From Bacillus sp. PAMC26568 (lineage in GTDB: Bacteria > Bacillota > Bacilli > Bacillales > Bacillaceae), in the NCBI RefSeq assembly GCF_014235785.1, contig NZ_CP060137.1:2356001-2420000 (forward strand): a stretch of DNA of 64,000 bases. The letters run 5' to 3'. Below the pieces are notes generated by a model. The model was not told the DNA's origin, searched no databases, and saw nothing but the letters and a program-made list of their open reading frames with translations. A program made the position numbers and the translations under genes. Every line of letters begins with the position of its first letter. Position 1 is the stretch's first letter. Shown here piece by piece: positions 16,635 to 25,394 of the stretch.

Positions 16635-16638
16635 GACT

Positions 16639-16660
16639 AAAACGAACATAAACGTACAAA
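16639..16660 (+). promoter_or_regulatory. putative DeoR-family operator
   Basis: Two direct repeats, AAACGAACAT and AAACGTACAA, in tandem just downstream of the -10. DeoR-type repressors often bind such tandem repeats. Position at the transcription start would allow repression by the upstream DeoR protein. Confidence 0.5.
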
Positions 16661-16682
16661 AAGAGGAAGAAAGGGAGATTAC

Positions 16683-17450
16683 ATGAATGAAGATTTGAGA
16701 AAGAGCTTTTCACTTGAAGGCAAAACTGCTCTTATTACCGGGGTAAGCAGAGGCTTAGGGCAAGGAATGGCCATTGGACTTGCAAAAGCAGGCGCTGCGG
16801 TAATAGGTGCTGGTGTCAGTGATATGACATCAACAAAAGAAGCCGTTGAAAGAATAGGCAAACAATTTTTTGGCATTCAGGCAGATCTGTCAGAATCTGG
16901 AGGAGCTGAAAACATCTTAGCTAAGGCCATTCAATTTTCAGATTCAATCGACATTCTGATCAACAGTTCAGGCATCATCCGCCGCTCAAATGCTGAAGAA
17001 TATACAATGAAAGATTGGAATGATGTGATGCAAGTAAACTTAAACTCTTTATTTGAGATATCTTCTGTAGTCGGCAGCCACATGCTTCAGAAGGGAAGCG
17101 GAAAAATAATCAACATTGCATCCATGCTCTCCTTTCAGGGAGGTATTAGAGTACCTGCCTACACTGCCAGCAAACATGGAGTTGCCGGACTTACGAAAGC
17201 CCTGGCAAATGAATGGGGAGGGAAAGGGATATGTGTAAATGCAATCGCTCCTGGATATATGGCGACTGATAATACAGAGGCTCTCCGTGAAGATGAAGCA
17301 AGAAGCACATCCATTTTATCTCGAATACCTCTCGCCAGATGGGGAACTCCCGAGGATTTAGTTGGGCCGGCAGTGTTTTTAGCATCAGATGCTTCAAATT
17401 ATGTAAACGGTCACATTTTATGTGTGGACGGCGGATGGATGAGTTATTAA
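16683..17450 (+). CDS. kduD: 2-dehydro-3-deoxy-D-gluconate 5-dehydrogenase (short-chain dehydrogenase)
   Basis: A 255-residue classical SDR. It has the NAD-binding GVSRGLGQG (about residues 20-28), the NSSG strand end, the catalytic Ser in IASMLSF, and YTASKHG with catalytic Tyr and Lys. The IRRSNAEEYTMKDWNDVMQVN and WGTPEDLVGPAVFLASD stretches are KduD-like. The enzyme interconverts keto-deoxyuronates late in pectin or glycosaminoglycan breakdown. The call is strengthened by kduI starting 18 bases downstream. GGGAGAT precedes the ATG. Confidence 0.88.
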   Translation: MNEDLRKSFSLEGKTALITGVSRGLGQGMAIGLAKAGAAVIGAGVSDMTSTKEAVERIGKQFFGIQADLSESGGAENILAKAIQFSDSIDILINSSGIIRRSNAEEYTMKDWNDVMQVNLNSLFEISSVVGSHMLQKGSGKIINIASMLSFQGGIRVPAYTASKHGVAGLTKALANEWGGKGICVNAIAPGYMATDNTEALREDEARSTSILSRIPLARWGTPEDLVGPAVFLASDASNYVNGHILCVDGGWMSY

Positions 17451-17468
17451 ACCTAGGGAGGAATAAGA

Positions 17469-18299
17469 ATGGAAATCAGACACGCAACGAATCCTACTGA
17501 ATCAAAAAAATATACAACAAATGAATTAAGAGAAAATTTTCTTATTGAAAATTTATTTGAAACAAATGAAGTGAAAATGGTATACAGTCACCACGATCGT
17601 ATGATCATCGGAGGAGCTATTCCAGCAGATGGATCATTAAAGCTAGAAGCTGAAGCATCATTAAAAACCGCTTATTTTCTTGAAAGACGGGAAATCGGGA
17701 TTATTAATATCGGTGCAGAAGGCATAATTAAAATCGATGGTGAAGAATATTTATTAAGCAAGAAAGATTGTCTTTATATTGGACTTGGAAAAAAAGAGAT
17801 TACATTTGAAAGCAAAAATAACGCTGATCCAGCTATCTTTTATTTTATCTCTACATTAGCCCATCAGCCTTATCCAACTAAAAAGGCAGGAATCGAGGAG
17901 GCCACACCTGTCCGCTTAGGGGATGACAGCCAATCGAATAAACGAACAATTTACAAGTATATTCATGGTGATGGAATTGGGAGCTGTCAGCTTATGATGG
18001 GGATGACACTTTTAGAACCAAATAACATGTGGAATACGATGCCTGCTCACATTCATGACAGAAGATCTGAAGTCTATTTATATTTTGATATGAAGGAAGA
18101 AACGAGAGTTTTTCATTTTATGGGTGAGCCAGATGAAACAAGACATCTCATCATCAGCAATCAAAACGCTGTTATTTCGCCAAGCTGGTCGATTCACTCA
18201 GGAATAGGCACAAGCAATTATACGTTTATCTGGGCAATGGCTGGTGAAAATTATACGTTTGAAGATATGGAAATGGTAGAGATGCAAACGTTGAAATAA
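17469..18299 (+). CDS. kduI: 5-dehydro-4-deoxy-D-glucuronate isomerase
   Basis: A 276-residue cupin isomerase that converts the unsaturated uronate product of polysaccharide lyases (DKI/5-keto form) to the substrate of KduD. KduI hallmarks are the N-terminal EIRHATNPTESKKYTTNELR, MVYSHHDRMIIGG, and the zinc-binding cupin MPAHIHDRRSEVYLYFD in the C-terminal half, with a further His in SWSIHSG. Length fits. GGGAGG lies close before the ATG. It is co-transcribed with kduD and points to uronic-acid polysaccharides as carbon source. Confidence 0.93.
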   Translation: MEIRHATNPTESKKYTTNELRENFLIENLFETNEVKMVYSHHDRMIIGGAIPADGSLKLEAEASLKTAYFLERREIGIINIGAEGIIKIDGEEYLLSKKDCLYIGLGKKEITFESKNNADPAIFYFISTLAHQPYPTKKAGIEEATPVRLGDDSQSNKRTIYKYIHGDGIGSCQLMMGMTLLEPNNMWNTMPAHIHDRRSEVYLYFDMKEETRVFHFMGEPDETRHLIISNQNAVISPSWSIHSGIGTSNYTFIWAMAGENYTFEDMEMVEMQTLK

Positions 18300-18497
18300 T
18301 GCAATCCAATTTTCATTAATAGACGTTAGTCTGATGAAAAAATGAATGAAGCAAGAGGACATCTGATCATGCCTCATTAAACATACGGCATTCTATTCTT
18401 CATAAAAAACATTCCTTTTCCCCTGAAGTATATCCAATAAGAATGTCTGGAAATAAAGAGAAGTTCCTATTTGGAATTAGGGGAAAAGGGGTTTCGT

Positions 18498-21400
18498 ATG
18501 AAAAAGAAAGGGATCATTTATTTATGTTTATTTGTGTTGACATTTACGCTGTTTCCATGGAATGCAATCCCAATTTCATTTGCTGAAGAAAGTCCAGATC
18601 AGCAGAGCATCAGTGATTTTGAGAGTTTAACAGACTGGCGGGGGCTTTTACCAGAAGAGGAAATTGTCAAACAAGGAACTAGGGCTGGCCTCTGGGATAT
18701 TTATAATCCAGTCACTAATAAGTACAGCAAGGCGGTTGACAATCTTTCCATACAGCATGACTGGAGCCAGTATGAAGCTCTCAGTGTGTGGGTGTATTCA
18801 AAAAAAGCCACAAATGATAAGATTTACGTCATCTTAAATTCAGACAATGCAGGGACAGATAAAAGCGATTACTTCCTCTCATCGTTTCATGTCGATTGGG
18901 AAGGATGGAAGGAAATCACAATTCCTTACTATATGTTTAAAGCAGCCTATTCTCCTGCAGGATTCTCTAAAATTGATTCCATTCGTTTTCATACCTCATG
19001 GCAGCAGGAGACCCCCAATCAAGATACAGAACTCATCCTTGATCAATTAACCATTAATAAATTATCACAAGTTTCTGTCCTTCCAATTGACGGATTTGAA
19101 GATGCAGGTAAATGGACATCCATTACCGCCAGTCAAACTCATGTCAAAAAAGGTCTATACTCAGGAAAATGGGAAGGAATCAATACAAAGAAAAACGTTC
19201 AAACAACTGCAATACCCGCTAATTGGAGCCAATATGATTACATGAGTTTATGGCTTTATTCAGAAAAAGCAACAGGTACTCCCATTTATGTCATTTTGGA
19301 TTCTGATAACCCGGCAACTTCAGGACTCGATTATTACCTTTCAAGCATTTCCGTCGACTGGACAGGATGGAAGCAGGTCAACATCCCCCGCTCAAGCTTT
19401 GCACCATCCAGGCAGCCGCTTGGCTGGGAACATATTCAACAGCTCAAGTTTCATTCACAGTGGTATGCGGATCAGCCGCCAAATCCAGAAACGGTTCTTT
19501 ATTTTGATGACTTAAAGCTTGTTCAGGAAGTTTTCCAAGTAAGTCCTAAGCAAGTTGAAAAAAAACTTCCTCCCGGGATGAGTGCTGAATATAAAGTCAA
19601 AATAACGAACAAATCATCCCAAACCGACCAATATACGATTGATATACCAACTGAAATGCAGGATTATGTTTCAGTCGATGAACCATCCGGAGAAATAAAG
19701 ACCAGTGAGACAAAGATTGTTACCTTTACTGTGAAGGTAAGAGAGGATGCGGAGATTGGTGATGAAAAAGAGATGACGATTCCAATTGCTTCAAGACTTC
19801 AGCTAGGTGTTAATTTCGAGGTGAAATTAGCCTATAAAGTGACAGAATGGCAACAATCCTCTCATACTCACCCAAAATCATTTATCGGCTCTGAGCAGCT
19901 GCAGCGCGCAAAAGAACGAATAAATACAAAGGATTGGGCAGCGGTATATTGGCAGAAAATCAAAAAAGAAGCAGACGGCTGGCTTACCAAAAACACATCT
20001 GTTTTATCTGAAAGCGGCGGTCATGGCATGTGGTTTCTTTGCAATGATGGCGAACGACTGCAATATAATGCAGACAGCCCGCATCGTCACTACTGTCCAA
20101 CTGAAGACACCTACTATACAGGTGAATCCTATGATGCCGGATGGCGCTATTACCGTCATAACGAACTTGTCCGGGCAATTAAGGTATTATCGGTAGCCTA
20201 TGCCTTAAGCGATGACCCAAAATACTCTGATGAAGCGGCCTCTATTCTTCTTCAATATGCGAATTTATATCCTAACTGGGAAAAGCAGACACGAGGCGGC
20301 AGATTGCACTGGCAAACGCTCGATGAAGCCGTAAACTTGGTCGATATCAGTTATTCCTATGATTTGCTTTACAACAGCGGATCTCTGACCGATCAGCAAA
20401 AAGCCAATATCGAATTGAATTTACTGCGTCCTTCGGCAGTCACAATCAGTGAATATGACATGGGACGTTCCAATTGGCAAGCATGGCATAACACGGCTAT
20501 CGGCATGATCGGTTTTGTTTTAGGTGATAAAGAATTGATGGAATTTGCGATAAACGGAGAACATGGATTTCATTATCACATGGATACAAGCGTATTAGAG
20601 GATGGTTTTTGGTGGGAAGGATCTATTGCTTACCATATTTATACCCTGCGTGCATTGAATTACCTTGCAGAAGGGGCAAAAAACTGGGGATATGACTTAT
20701 ACTCCAATCCAAGCTTCAAAAAGATGTTTGATATGCCGTTTAGTTACGCATATCCGAACTTCACCTTACCATTTAACAATGATGGCGGAGGATATGGAAG
20801 TTCCCTTGTGGATCCAGTTTCTGAGCGTGGAGATTATGAGTACGAAGCGGCTTTTGCCTATTATGATGACCCGATGTATGGCTGGCTCTTAAATGAAAGG
20901 TATGCAAAAGTACCGCGTGAAGGTGATTATGCCCTCTTTCATGGTATGGAAGAAATTTCCCGTTATCCTGTTCAAGACATTGTCAGCAAAAACTTTAAAA
21001 ATGTAGGATACAGTATATTACGATCTGGAACATATCCAAATCAAAATTATGTGCTGATGGATTACGGTCCATACGGAGGATCACATGGACATCCCGATAA
21101 ACTTCACCTTGATATATACGGACAAAATTCAATCCTGGCACCTGATTTTGGCACTCCTTCTTATGGAAATATCCTATATAGAGATTGGTACAAACAAACC
21201 ATCAGTCATAATACGATAACAGTTGATGGGAAATCTCAGGCTGAGGTTCAAGGTGAACTTAAGAGGTTCATCGACTTGCCGAATTTCAAGATGATGACTG
21301 GAACAGCAGATAAAGCCTACTCTGGAGTCAGCTATGAACGAACGGTTTGGGTAGATGAAGAGTATATTATTGACTGGTTTGACGTTGCTGATCCTATTCA

Positions 21401-22328
21401 GCCTCATCAATACGATTGGGCATTGCATGGTTTGGGTAGCTTTGCAACAAATCAACCTCTTGTCAATCGTGAAGAAAAACTGGGCAGCATCGATGGATAT
21501 CAGCATATATTAAACCCAAAAAGCTCTGGTCTCATTGAAAGCTGGGAAGGAGCCTGGAATCAAATGCAATCCGGCCTTTATGTGATTTCATTGCCATTCG
21601 GAGAAAGGGAAATGGTTGTTGCTGATGCATCCGGACCGTCTATTAAACCAAATAATAAGATCCCAATGGTTCTGCAGCGAAAATCAGGAAAAGAAGCCCG
21701 TTTCGTCACCGTCCTGCAGCCATTTACCCAGGAAGCAAAAAAAGTAAAAGCCGTAAAAGAAGGTGAAAATGGTGTAAGAGTCGATACACCAGAACATTCT
21801 GATCACTTCTATTACAATCCTAAAGCTGAAATAGGCGATTTAATAAGCGCTAAAGCTACATCATCGATTGGCAAAAAGATCATCTTGGGCGAGAAGATTC
21901 AATCTGCAGTTAGCAATCAAACATTAACTCTCACAATGGATTCAGAAGAATTACTACATGATGCCGTATTGATAGTTAAAGCTGAACAAGTGGAAGAAGT
22001 ATTGGTAAATGGAACTAAAGTGAATTTTAAGCAAGACGGTGATCATGTCATTTTAGAACTGGCAGCCTTTAAAACTGTGTCAGATAATCATGGAAAGCCT
22101 GTGAGTGAGACACTGCCATTTAAGTCAAACGAGAAAGCCCTTCACTTACTTGCTTCGGGTCATGCTAATCAGCCAATCAGTGTTGATTTAAATCAAAAAA
22201 AGATGATGATCCCGCCGTCTGACACATCTAAGACAGATTTGCCTCCATACGTTAAAGAAGGAGTAAACAACCTGACATGGGAAGTAAGGGGTAAACCTGA
22301 AAAGAGCATAACTATCATTATTCAGTAG
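18498..22328 (+). CDS. secreted multidomain polysaccharide lyase (heparinase II/III type)
   Basis: A 1276-residue exported enzyme. A signal peptide covers residues 1-31 (IIYLCLFVLTFTLF core, cleavage likely after FAE-proximal Ala). Two tandem carbohydrate-binding-like beta domains follow (about 40-190 and 200-350; both carry WSQY, VWVYSKKAT / LWLYSEKAT and YFLSS / YYLSS), then an Ig-like domain to about 450, an alpha-barrel alginate-lyase-like part (500-840, with RSNWQAWHNTAIG) and a heparinase II/III beta-domain containing YGGSHGHPDKLHLDIYG and SHNTITVDG. His and Tyr there are expected catalytic residues. The ATG at 18498 is preferred over an upstream one because GGAAAAGGGG precedes it. It would release unsaturated uronates for KduI/KduD. 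Exact substrate unknown. Confidence 0.88.
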   Translation: MKKKGIIYLCLFVLTFTLFPWNAIPISFAEESPDQQSISDFESLTDWRGLLPEEEIVKQGTRAGLWDIYNPVTNKYSKAVDNLSIQHDWSQYEALSVWVYSKKATNDKIYVILNSDNAGTDKSDYFLSSFHVDWEGWKEITIPYYMFKAAYSPAGFSKIDSIRFHTSWQQETPNQDTELILDQLTINKLSQVSVLPIDGFEDAGKWTSITASQTHVKKGLYSGKWEGINTKKNVQTTAIPANWSQYDYMSLWLYSEKATGTPIYVILDSDNPATSGLDYYLSSISVDWTGWKQVNIPRSSFAPSRQPLGWEHIQQLKFHSQWYADQPPNPETVLYFDDLKLVQEVFQVSPKQVEKKLPPGMSAEYKVKITNKSSQTDQYTIDIPTEMQDYVSVDEPSGEIKTSETKIVTFTVKVREDAEIGDEKEMTIPIASRLQLGVNFEVKLAYKVTEWQQSSHTHPKSFIGSEQLQRAKERINTKDWAAVYWQKIKKEADGWLTKNTSVLSESGGHGMWFLCNDGERLQYNADSPHRHYCPTEDTYYTGESYDAGWRYYRHNELVRAIKVLSVAYALSDDPKYSDEAASILLQYANLYPNWEKQTRGGRLHWQTLDEAVNLVDISYSYDLLYNSGSLTDQQKANIELNLLRPSAVTISEYDMGRSNWQAWHNTAIGMIGFVLGDKELMEFAINGEHGFHYHMDTSVLEDGFWWEGSIAYHIYTLRALNYLAEGAKNWGYDLYSNPSFKKMFDMPFSYAYPNFTLPFNNDGGGYGSSLVDPVSERGDYEYEAAFAYYDDPMYGWLLNERYAKVPREGDYALFHGMEEISRYPVQDIVSKNFKNVGYSILRSGTYPNQNYVLMDYGPYGGSHGHPDKLHLDIYGQNSILAPDFGTPSYGNILYRDWYKQTISHNTITVDGKSQAEVQGELKRFIDLPNFKMMTGTADKAYSGVSYERTVWVDEEYIIDWFDVADPIQPHQYDWALHGLGSFATNQPLVNREEKLGSIDGYQHILNPKSSGLIESWEGAWNQMQSGLYVISLPFGEREMVVADASGPSIKPNNKIPMVLQRKSGKEARFVTVLQPFTQEAKKVKAVKEGENGVRVDTPEHSDHFYYNPKAEIGDLISAKATSSIGKKIILGEKIQSAVSNQTLTLTMDSEELLHDAVLIVKAEQVEEVLVNGTKVNFKQDGDHVILELAAFKTVSDNHGKPVSETLPFKSNEKALHLLASGHANQPISVDLNQKKMMIPPSDTSKTDLPPYVKEGVNNLTWEVRGKPEKSITIIIQ

Positions 22329-22340
22329 GGTATTTTAATG

Positions 22341-22366
22341 AGGCTGCTGAGCTTTTTGCAGCCTTA
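22341..22366 (+). terminator. probable terminator of the lyase gene
   Basis: AGGCTGC pairs with GCAGCCTT around TGAGCTTTTT. No long T-run follows, so it is of moderate quality. Confidence 0.55.
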
Positions 22367-22455
22367 ATAAAATTACGGTTGCAAAGTCACTCCCTTAGTC
22401 CTGGGTGAAGGGATGATGTTGCCATCTATGCAAAAAGCGAACGAATTGCTTTAAA

Positions 22456-22557
22456 TTCCATGGAATCATGGAGCTTTTGCAGTTCGTTTAGGCGGCTCTT
22501 TAACAAATGGTTCACTAAGTAAAATTGAAGAATTGGCAAACCAAATCGTCAGCTAAC
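22456..22557 (+). pseudogene. possible coding remnant in a gene-free stretch (22329-22684)
   Basis: A short frame with protein-like character ends in a stop at 22557: it contains NHGAFAVRLGGSLTNGSL and SKIEELANQIVS. No start or ribosome binding site was found and I cannot name the parent family. The rest of the 350-base stretch contains the hairpin at 22341 and the leader of the next gene. Confidence 0.3.
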
Positions 22558-22684
22558 GAATGCATTTATGGAAATAGTGGTATAATAAGTTGGTTTCAAA
22601 AATTTTCAGGATTAGAACTGCTGACTTAGGGAAAATAAGAAAGGCAGATGTCATCCATTATTAATGCAGAAAGGAGAATTTCTG

Positions 22685-22960
22685 ATGGATAAAATTGAAG
22701 TAGGCGAAATCTTTACGATCAGCGATGAAAATGATCAAGAGCAAGAGGTTGAAGTGCTTGGAGTATTGACTGTGGAAGGAACAGAATACGTAGCAGTCGG
22801 GTTTGTAGAAGAAATTCAGCAGGAAACAGAAGAAGACATTGATATTTATTTCTTAAGAGTCGACGAAGAAGGCGACTTCACTGCGATCGAGAGTGACGAT
22901 GAGTTTGACAAAGTTTCTGCTGCATTTGATGAAATGATGGATGAAGAGGAAGAAAGCTGA
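22685..22960 (+). CDS. yrzB: DUF1292 family protein, YrzB-like
   Basis: A 91-residue highly acidic protein with the DUF1292 pattern: EIFTISDENDQEQEVEVLG, YVAVGFVEE and the end DEFDKVSAAFDEMMDEEEE. The ATG at 22685 follows AAAGGAGAATTT. In many Bacillus genomes the related gene follows yrrK and yrrL. Here it stands alone, so this may be a second copy. Function unknown. Confidence 0.82.
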   Translation: MDKIEVGEIFTISDENDQEQEVEVLGVLTVEGTEYVAVGFVEEIQQETEEDIDIYFLRVDEEGDFTAIESDDEFDKVSAAFDEMMDEEEES

Positions 22961-22976
22961 TTTACATAATGTTTTA

Positions 22977-23012
22977 TTAGAACATGCGCAGTTAGCGTAT
23001 GTTCTTTTTTTT
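22977..23012 (+). terminator. rho-independent terminator of yrzB
   Basis: AGAACATGCGC pairs with GCGTATGTTCT (one mismatch region) and eight T follow. Confidence 0.85.
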
Positions 23013-23221
23013 GAAGGTGATGAACAAATTTTTCCGAATTAAAATAATAGTTGAACTATGAAAAATGAGACCTGACACTGTCTTTTGAACAACATAATTA
23101 TGGGCAGTATGAGTGGCAAGAAAAAATTTGAAATCCCCATACGTGCATTTCTTTTATGAATCTATTACTCTTATTGGTATAGAGACTTGTTAGTCAATAA
23201 TGGATAAGGAGCTTTTCGCTA

Positions 23222-23656
23222 GTGAAATTACTTTTTTCTCTGCTGGCATTAGCCGGCGGAATCGCAGTAGCCTTTCAAGCACAAATAAATGGGGGTTTAG
23301 GCAAAAAAGCAGGAGCCATTGAAGGATCCTTTATATCTTTTGCGGTTGGAACTTTAGTGCTGTTATTTGCCGTCCTTTTTTTCGGGAAAGGAAATCTTTT
23401 AGCTGTTTCTTCAGTACCTAAGTGGCAATTGACAGGTGGTATTTTAGGAGCATTCTATGTTTTTGTTATGGTACTTGCTGTTCCTAAAATCGGAGTTGCT
23501 CCAGCCTTTGCAGCTGTCATTGCAGGTCAAATTATTATCGGAGCAATGATAGATCATTTTGGGCTTTTTGGCGGTATCAGGAACCCGCTTGATCTAAAAA
23601 AATCCGCTGCCATTCTTTTGCTTTTTGTTTCTCTTTATTTGTTTAATCACAAATAG
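23222..23656 (+). CDS. YdcZ/DUF606-type DMT family transporter
   Basis: A 144-residue inner membrane protein with five hydrophobic segments, one half of a DMT transporter. The first helix ends in GGIAVAFQAQINGGLGK, a hallmark of the DUF606 group, and GGILGAFYVFVMVLAVPKIGV is also typical. Such half-size transporters work as dimers. GTG start, AAGGAGC eight bases before. Substrate unknown. Confidence 0.85.
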   Translation: MKLLFSLLALAGGIAVAFQAQINGGLGKKAGAIEGSFISFAVGTLVLLFAVLFFGKGNLLAVSSVPKWQLTGGILGAFYVFVMVLAVPKIGVAPAFAAVIAGQIIIGAMIDHFGLFGGIRNPLDLKKSAAILLLFVSLYLFNHK

Positions 23657-23770
23657 AAACCGATAAACGTAGACATAAACAGACAATTTTCGATTTAATT
23701 ACACGTTTTCCTTATCTTTATAGTACAATCTATTTTAATGGATACAAGCATAAGATAAGGAAGTGTAAAA

Positions 23771-24556
23771 ATGAAAGAACGCATCATCACTGCAAGTATC
23801 ATACTGATTCTGTTTATGATTCCCTTTTACATCGGAGAATTCTGGTTTACGTATCTGACTATGATCCTTGCGATTATTGCTTATCATGAACTTACGACAA
23901 TCATAAAAATCCGTCCGTTTGGGACAAAGTGGACTGTCGGCATGGCTGGTATTGTCCTCTTATTTTTACCATTGCTGCCATTCTTGAATGTAAGCTTTGA
24001 ACAAATTCAGATTAAAGTGCTGCTGGCACTTGTCCTATTTTTTCTGACATCCACGGTGTTTAACATTGAGTATTCCATTGAAAAAGCAGGAACCCTGCTG
24101 ATTGGTGTGCTGTATATTGGATTTGGATTTGTATTCTTGGCTGAAGCACGTATTGATGAAGGACTTCTTTGGACTTTAGCAGTGCTTTTGTCGATTTGGG
24201 CAACAGACTCTGGAGCTTATTTTGTTGGCAGGAAATTCGGAAAGAGAAAGCTTGCTGAAAAAGTAAGTCCAAATAAAACAATCGAAGGATCTGCGGGCGG
24301 AATCATTATTGCTCTAATAATAGGGATTATCCTGCAGATGACTCTTCAACCATTTGAAAGTTATTTCGAAACCATTTTATTAACGTTTGTCGTATCCATT
24401 GCAGGGCAAATTGGCGATCTTGTTGAATCAGCATTAAAACGTCATTTCAAAGTAAAGGATTCCGGCAAGCTGCTGCCTGGCCATGGAGGAATTCTGGACA
24501 GGCTTGACAGCTGGATCTTTGTTTTCATAGGCCTTAAGCTGGTCGGTCTGATCTAA
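23771..24556 (+). CDS. cdsA: phosphatidate cytidylyltransferase
   Basis: A 261-residue integral membrane enzyme that makes CDP-diacylglycerol from CTP and phosphatidate. The family signature near the C-terminus (S-x-LKRxxKxKDxxxxxPGHGGxLDRxD) is present as SALKRHFKVKDSGKLLPGHG then GILDRLDSW. WATDSGAYFVGRKFGK and SPNKTIEGSAGG are also conserved. About seven hydrophobic segments. GGAAGTG precedes the ATG. It is isolated from the usual uppS-cdsA-dxr-rasP cluster, so it may be a second copy. Confidence 0.93.
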   Translation: MKERIITASIILILFMIPFYIGEFWFTYLTMILAIIAYHELTTIIKIRPFGTKWTVGMAGIVLLFLPLLPFLNVSFEQIQIKVLLALVLFFLTSTVFNIEYSIEKAGTLLIGVLYIGFGFVFLAEARIDEGLLWTLAVLLSIWATDSGAYFVGRKFGKRKLAEKVSPNKTIEGSAGGIIIALIIGIILQMTLQPFESYFETILLTFVVSIAGQIGDLVESALKRHFKVKDSGKLLPGHGGILDRLDSWIFVFIGLKLVGLI

Positions 24557-24562
24557 ATAGAT

Positions 24563-24595
24563 AAAAAGGATATACGTTATTCGTATATCCTTTTT
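24563..24595 (+). terminator. rho-independent terminator of cdsA
   Basis: AAAAAGGATATACG pairs perfectly with CGTATATCCTTTTT. It precedes the IS200-type element by ten bases. Confidence 0.9.
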
Positions 24596-24608
24596 ATTGT
24601 GAAATGAA

Positions 24609-24631
24609 AACCCCGGGCTAGGCCCGGGGTT
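24609..24631 (+). repeat. left-end hairpin of the IS200 element
   Basis: AACCCCGGGC and GCCCGGGGTT form a perfect ten-base stem with a three-base loop. It is GC-rich against the AT-rich surroundings, as expected of a TnpA recognition hairpin. Confidence 0.75.
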
Positions 24632-24661
24632 CCAAAAAGCTTTCAGCGTGGTATTAAAAAA

Positions 24662-24722
24662 ACTTCCTCATGGTGCTAAAATATTTTTGGTTCGCCAACC
24701 AAAATATCAGCACGGAGGAAGT
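24662..24722 (+). promoter_or_regulatory. stem-loop sequestering the tnpA ribosome binding site
   Basis: ACTTCCTC (24662-24669) pairs with GAGGAAGT (24715-24722), the tnpA Shine-Dalgarno. Inside, GGTGCT pairs with AGCAC and AAAATATTTTTGGTT pairs with AACCAAAATAT. The whole leader is one long hairpin that would block translation, the control known from IS200. Confidence 0.75.
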
Positions 24723-24725
24723 CCT

Positions 24726-25208
24726 ATGTCAAAAGACAATAATAGTTTAGCACACACTACCTGGAATTGTAAGTATCACATCGTTTTTGCACCTAAGTAT
24801 AGAAGGCAGATTATATATGGGAAAATCAAAAAAGATATTGGAGAAATTCTACGCAAATTATGTGAAAGAAAAGGTGTAGAAATTATTGAAGCAACAGCAT
24901 GTAAAGATCACGTACATATGTTAGTGAGTATACCACCAAAACTAAGTGTATCCGCATTTGTCGGTTATTTGAAAGGTAAAAGTAGTTTAATGATATTTGA
25001 CCGACATGCAAATCTGAAATATAAATATGGGAATCGTAAATTCTGGTGTACAGGATATTATGTAGATACCGTCGGGAGAAACAAGAAGGTAATAGAAGAA
25101 TATATACGCAATCAAATTCAAGATGATATAGTGGCAGAACAATTAACGATGATGGAATACATTGATCCTTTCACCGGAGAAGAAGTAAAGAAAAAGAGAC
25201 GAAGTTAA
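24726..25208 (+). CDS. tnpA: IS200/IS605 family Y1 transposase
   Basis: A 160-residue HUH/Y1 transposase. The HUH motif is DHVHMLVSIPP (His-Val-His, about residues 61-71), and the catalytic Tyr is probably in GYYVDTVGRN near 120. The N-terminus TTWNCKYHIVFAPKYRR and the C-terminal helix EYIRNQIQDD are typical. The ATG at 24726 is preferred over an upstream reading through the hairpins, because GGAGGAAGT lies three bases ahead. The gene appears intact. Confidence 0.95.
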   Translation: MSKDNNSLAHTTWNCKYHIVFAPKYRRQIIYGKIKKDIGEILRKLCERKGVEIIEATACKDHVHMLVSIPPKLSVSAFVGYLKGKSSLMIFDRHANLKYKYGNRKFWCTGYYVDTVGRNKKVIEEYIRNQIQDDIVAEQLTMMEYIDPFTGEEVKKKRRS

Positions 25209-25314
25209 AAGGGAAGAAGGCCTTTGAGGTCTGGCCGGTAGAAGTAGTACAAATGGCGAACCCTTCAGTAGCCCTTTAGGGTGTGGTCAGTAACAAAGGC
25301 TTTCAGCCGCAGAG

Positions 25315-25342
25315 AAAACCACCCGTTCTCACGGGTGGTTTT
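25315..25342 (+). repeat. right-end hairpin of the IS200 element
   Basis: AAAACCACCCGT and ACGGGTGGTTTT form a perfect 12-base stem with loop TCTC. It is followed by T residues, so it may also terminate tnpA transcription. Confidence 0.75.
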
Positions 25343-25394
25343 TATTTTGAATGAAATGAATGAATATTCACTTTTTATTAAATAAAGGGGATTT

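Larger units (their letters stand above)
24605..25345 (+). mobile_element. IS200-type insertion sequence, apparently complete
   Basis: A 0.74 kb element with a single tnpA, no terminal inverted repeats and no tnpB. Each end carries its own subterminal hairpin: left 24609-24631 and right 25315-25342. GCTTTCAGC occurs just inside both ends (24639 and 25300), possibly part of the guide or cleavage structure. These are features of Y1-transposase elements that move as single-stranded circles. Exact cleavage sites cannot be fixed by eye. Confidence 0.8.

Noticed and set aside
21174-21506. 110-codon minus-strand frame in the lyase gene
   Set aside because: Shadow frame; the plus strand carries clear heparinase motifs there.
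22977-23005. AGAACAT/ATGTTCT resembling inverted Ter cores
   Set aside because: It is the stem of an ordinary terminator with a T-run; the AAACTA and AAAT flanks are absent.
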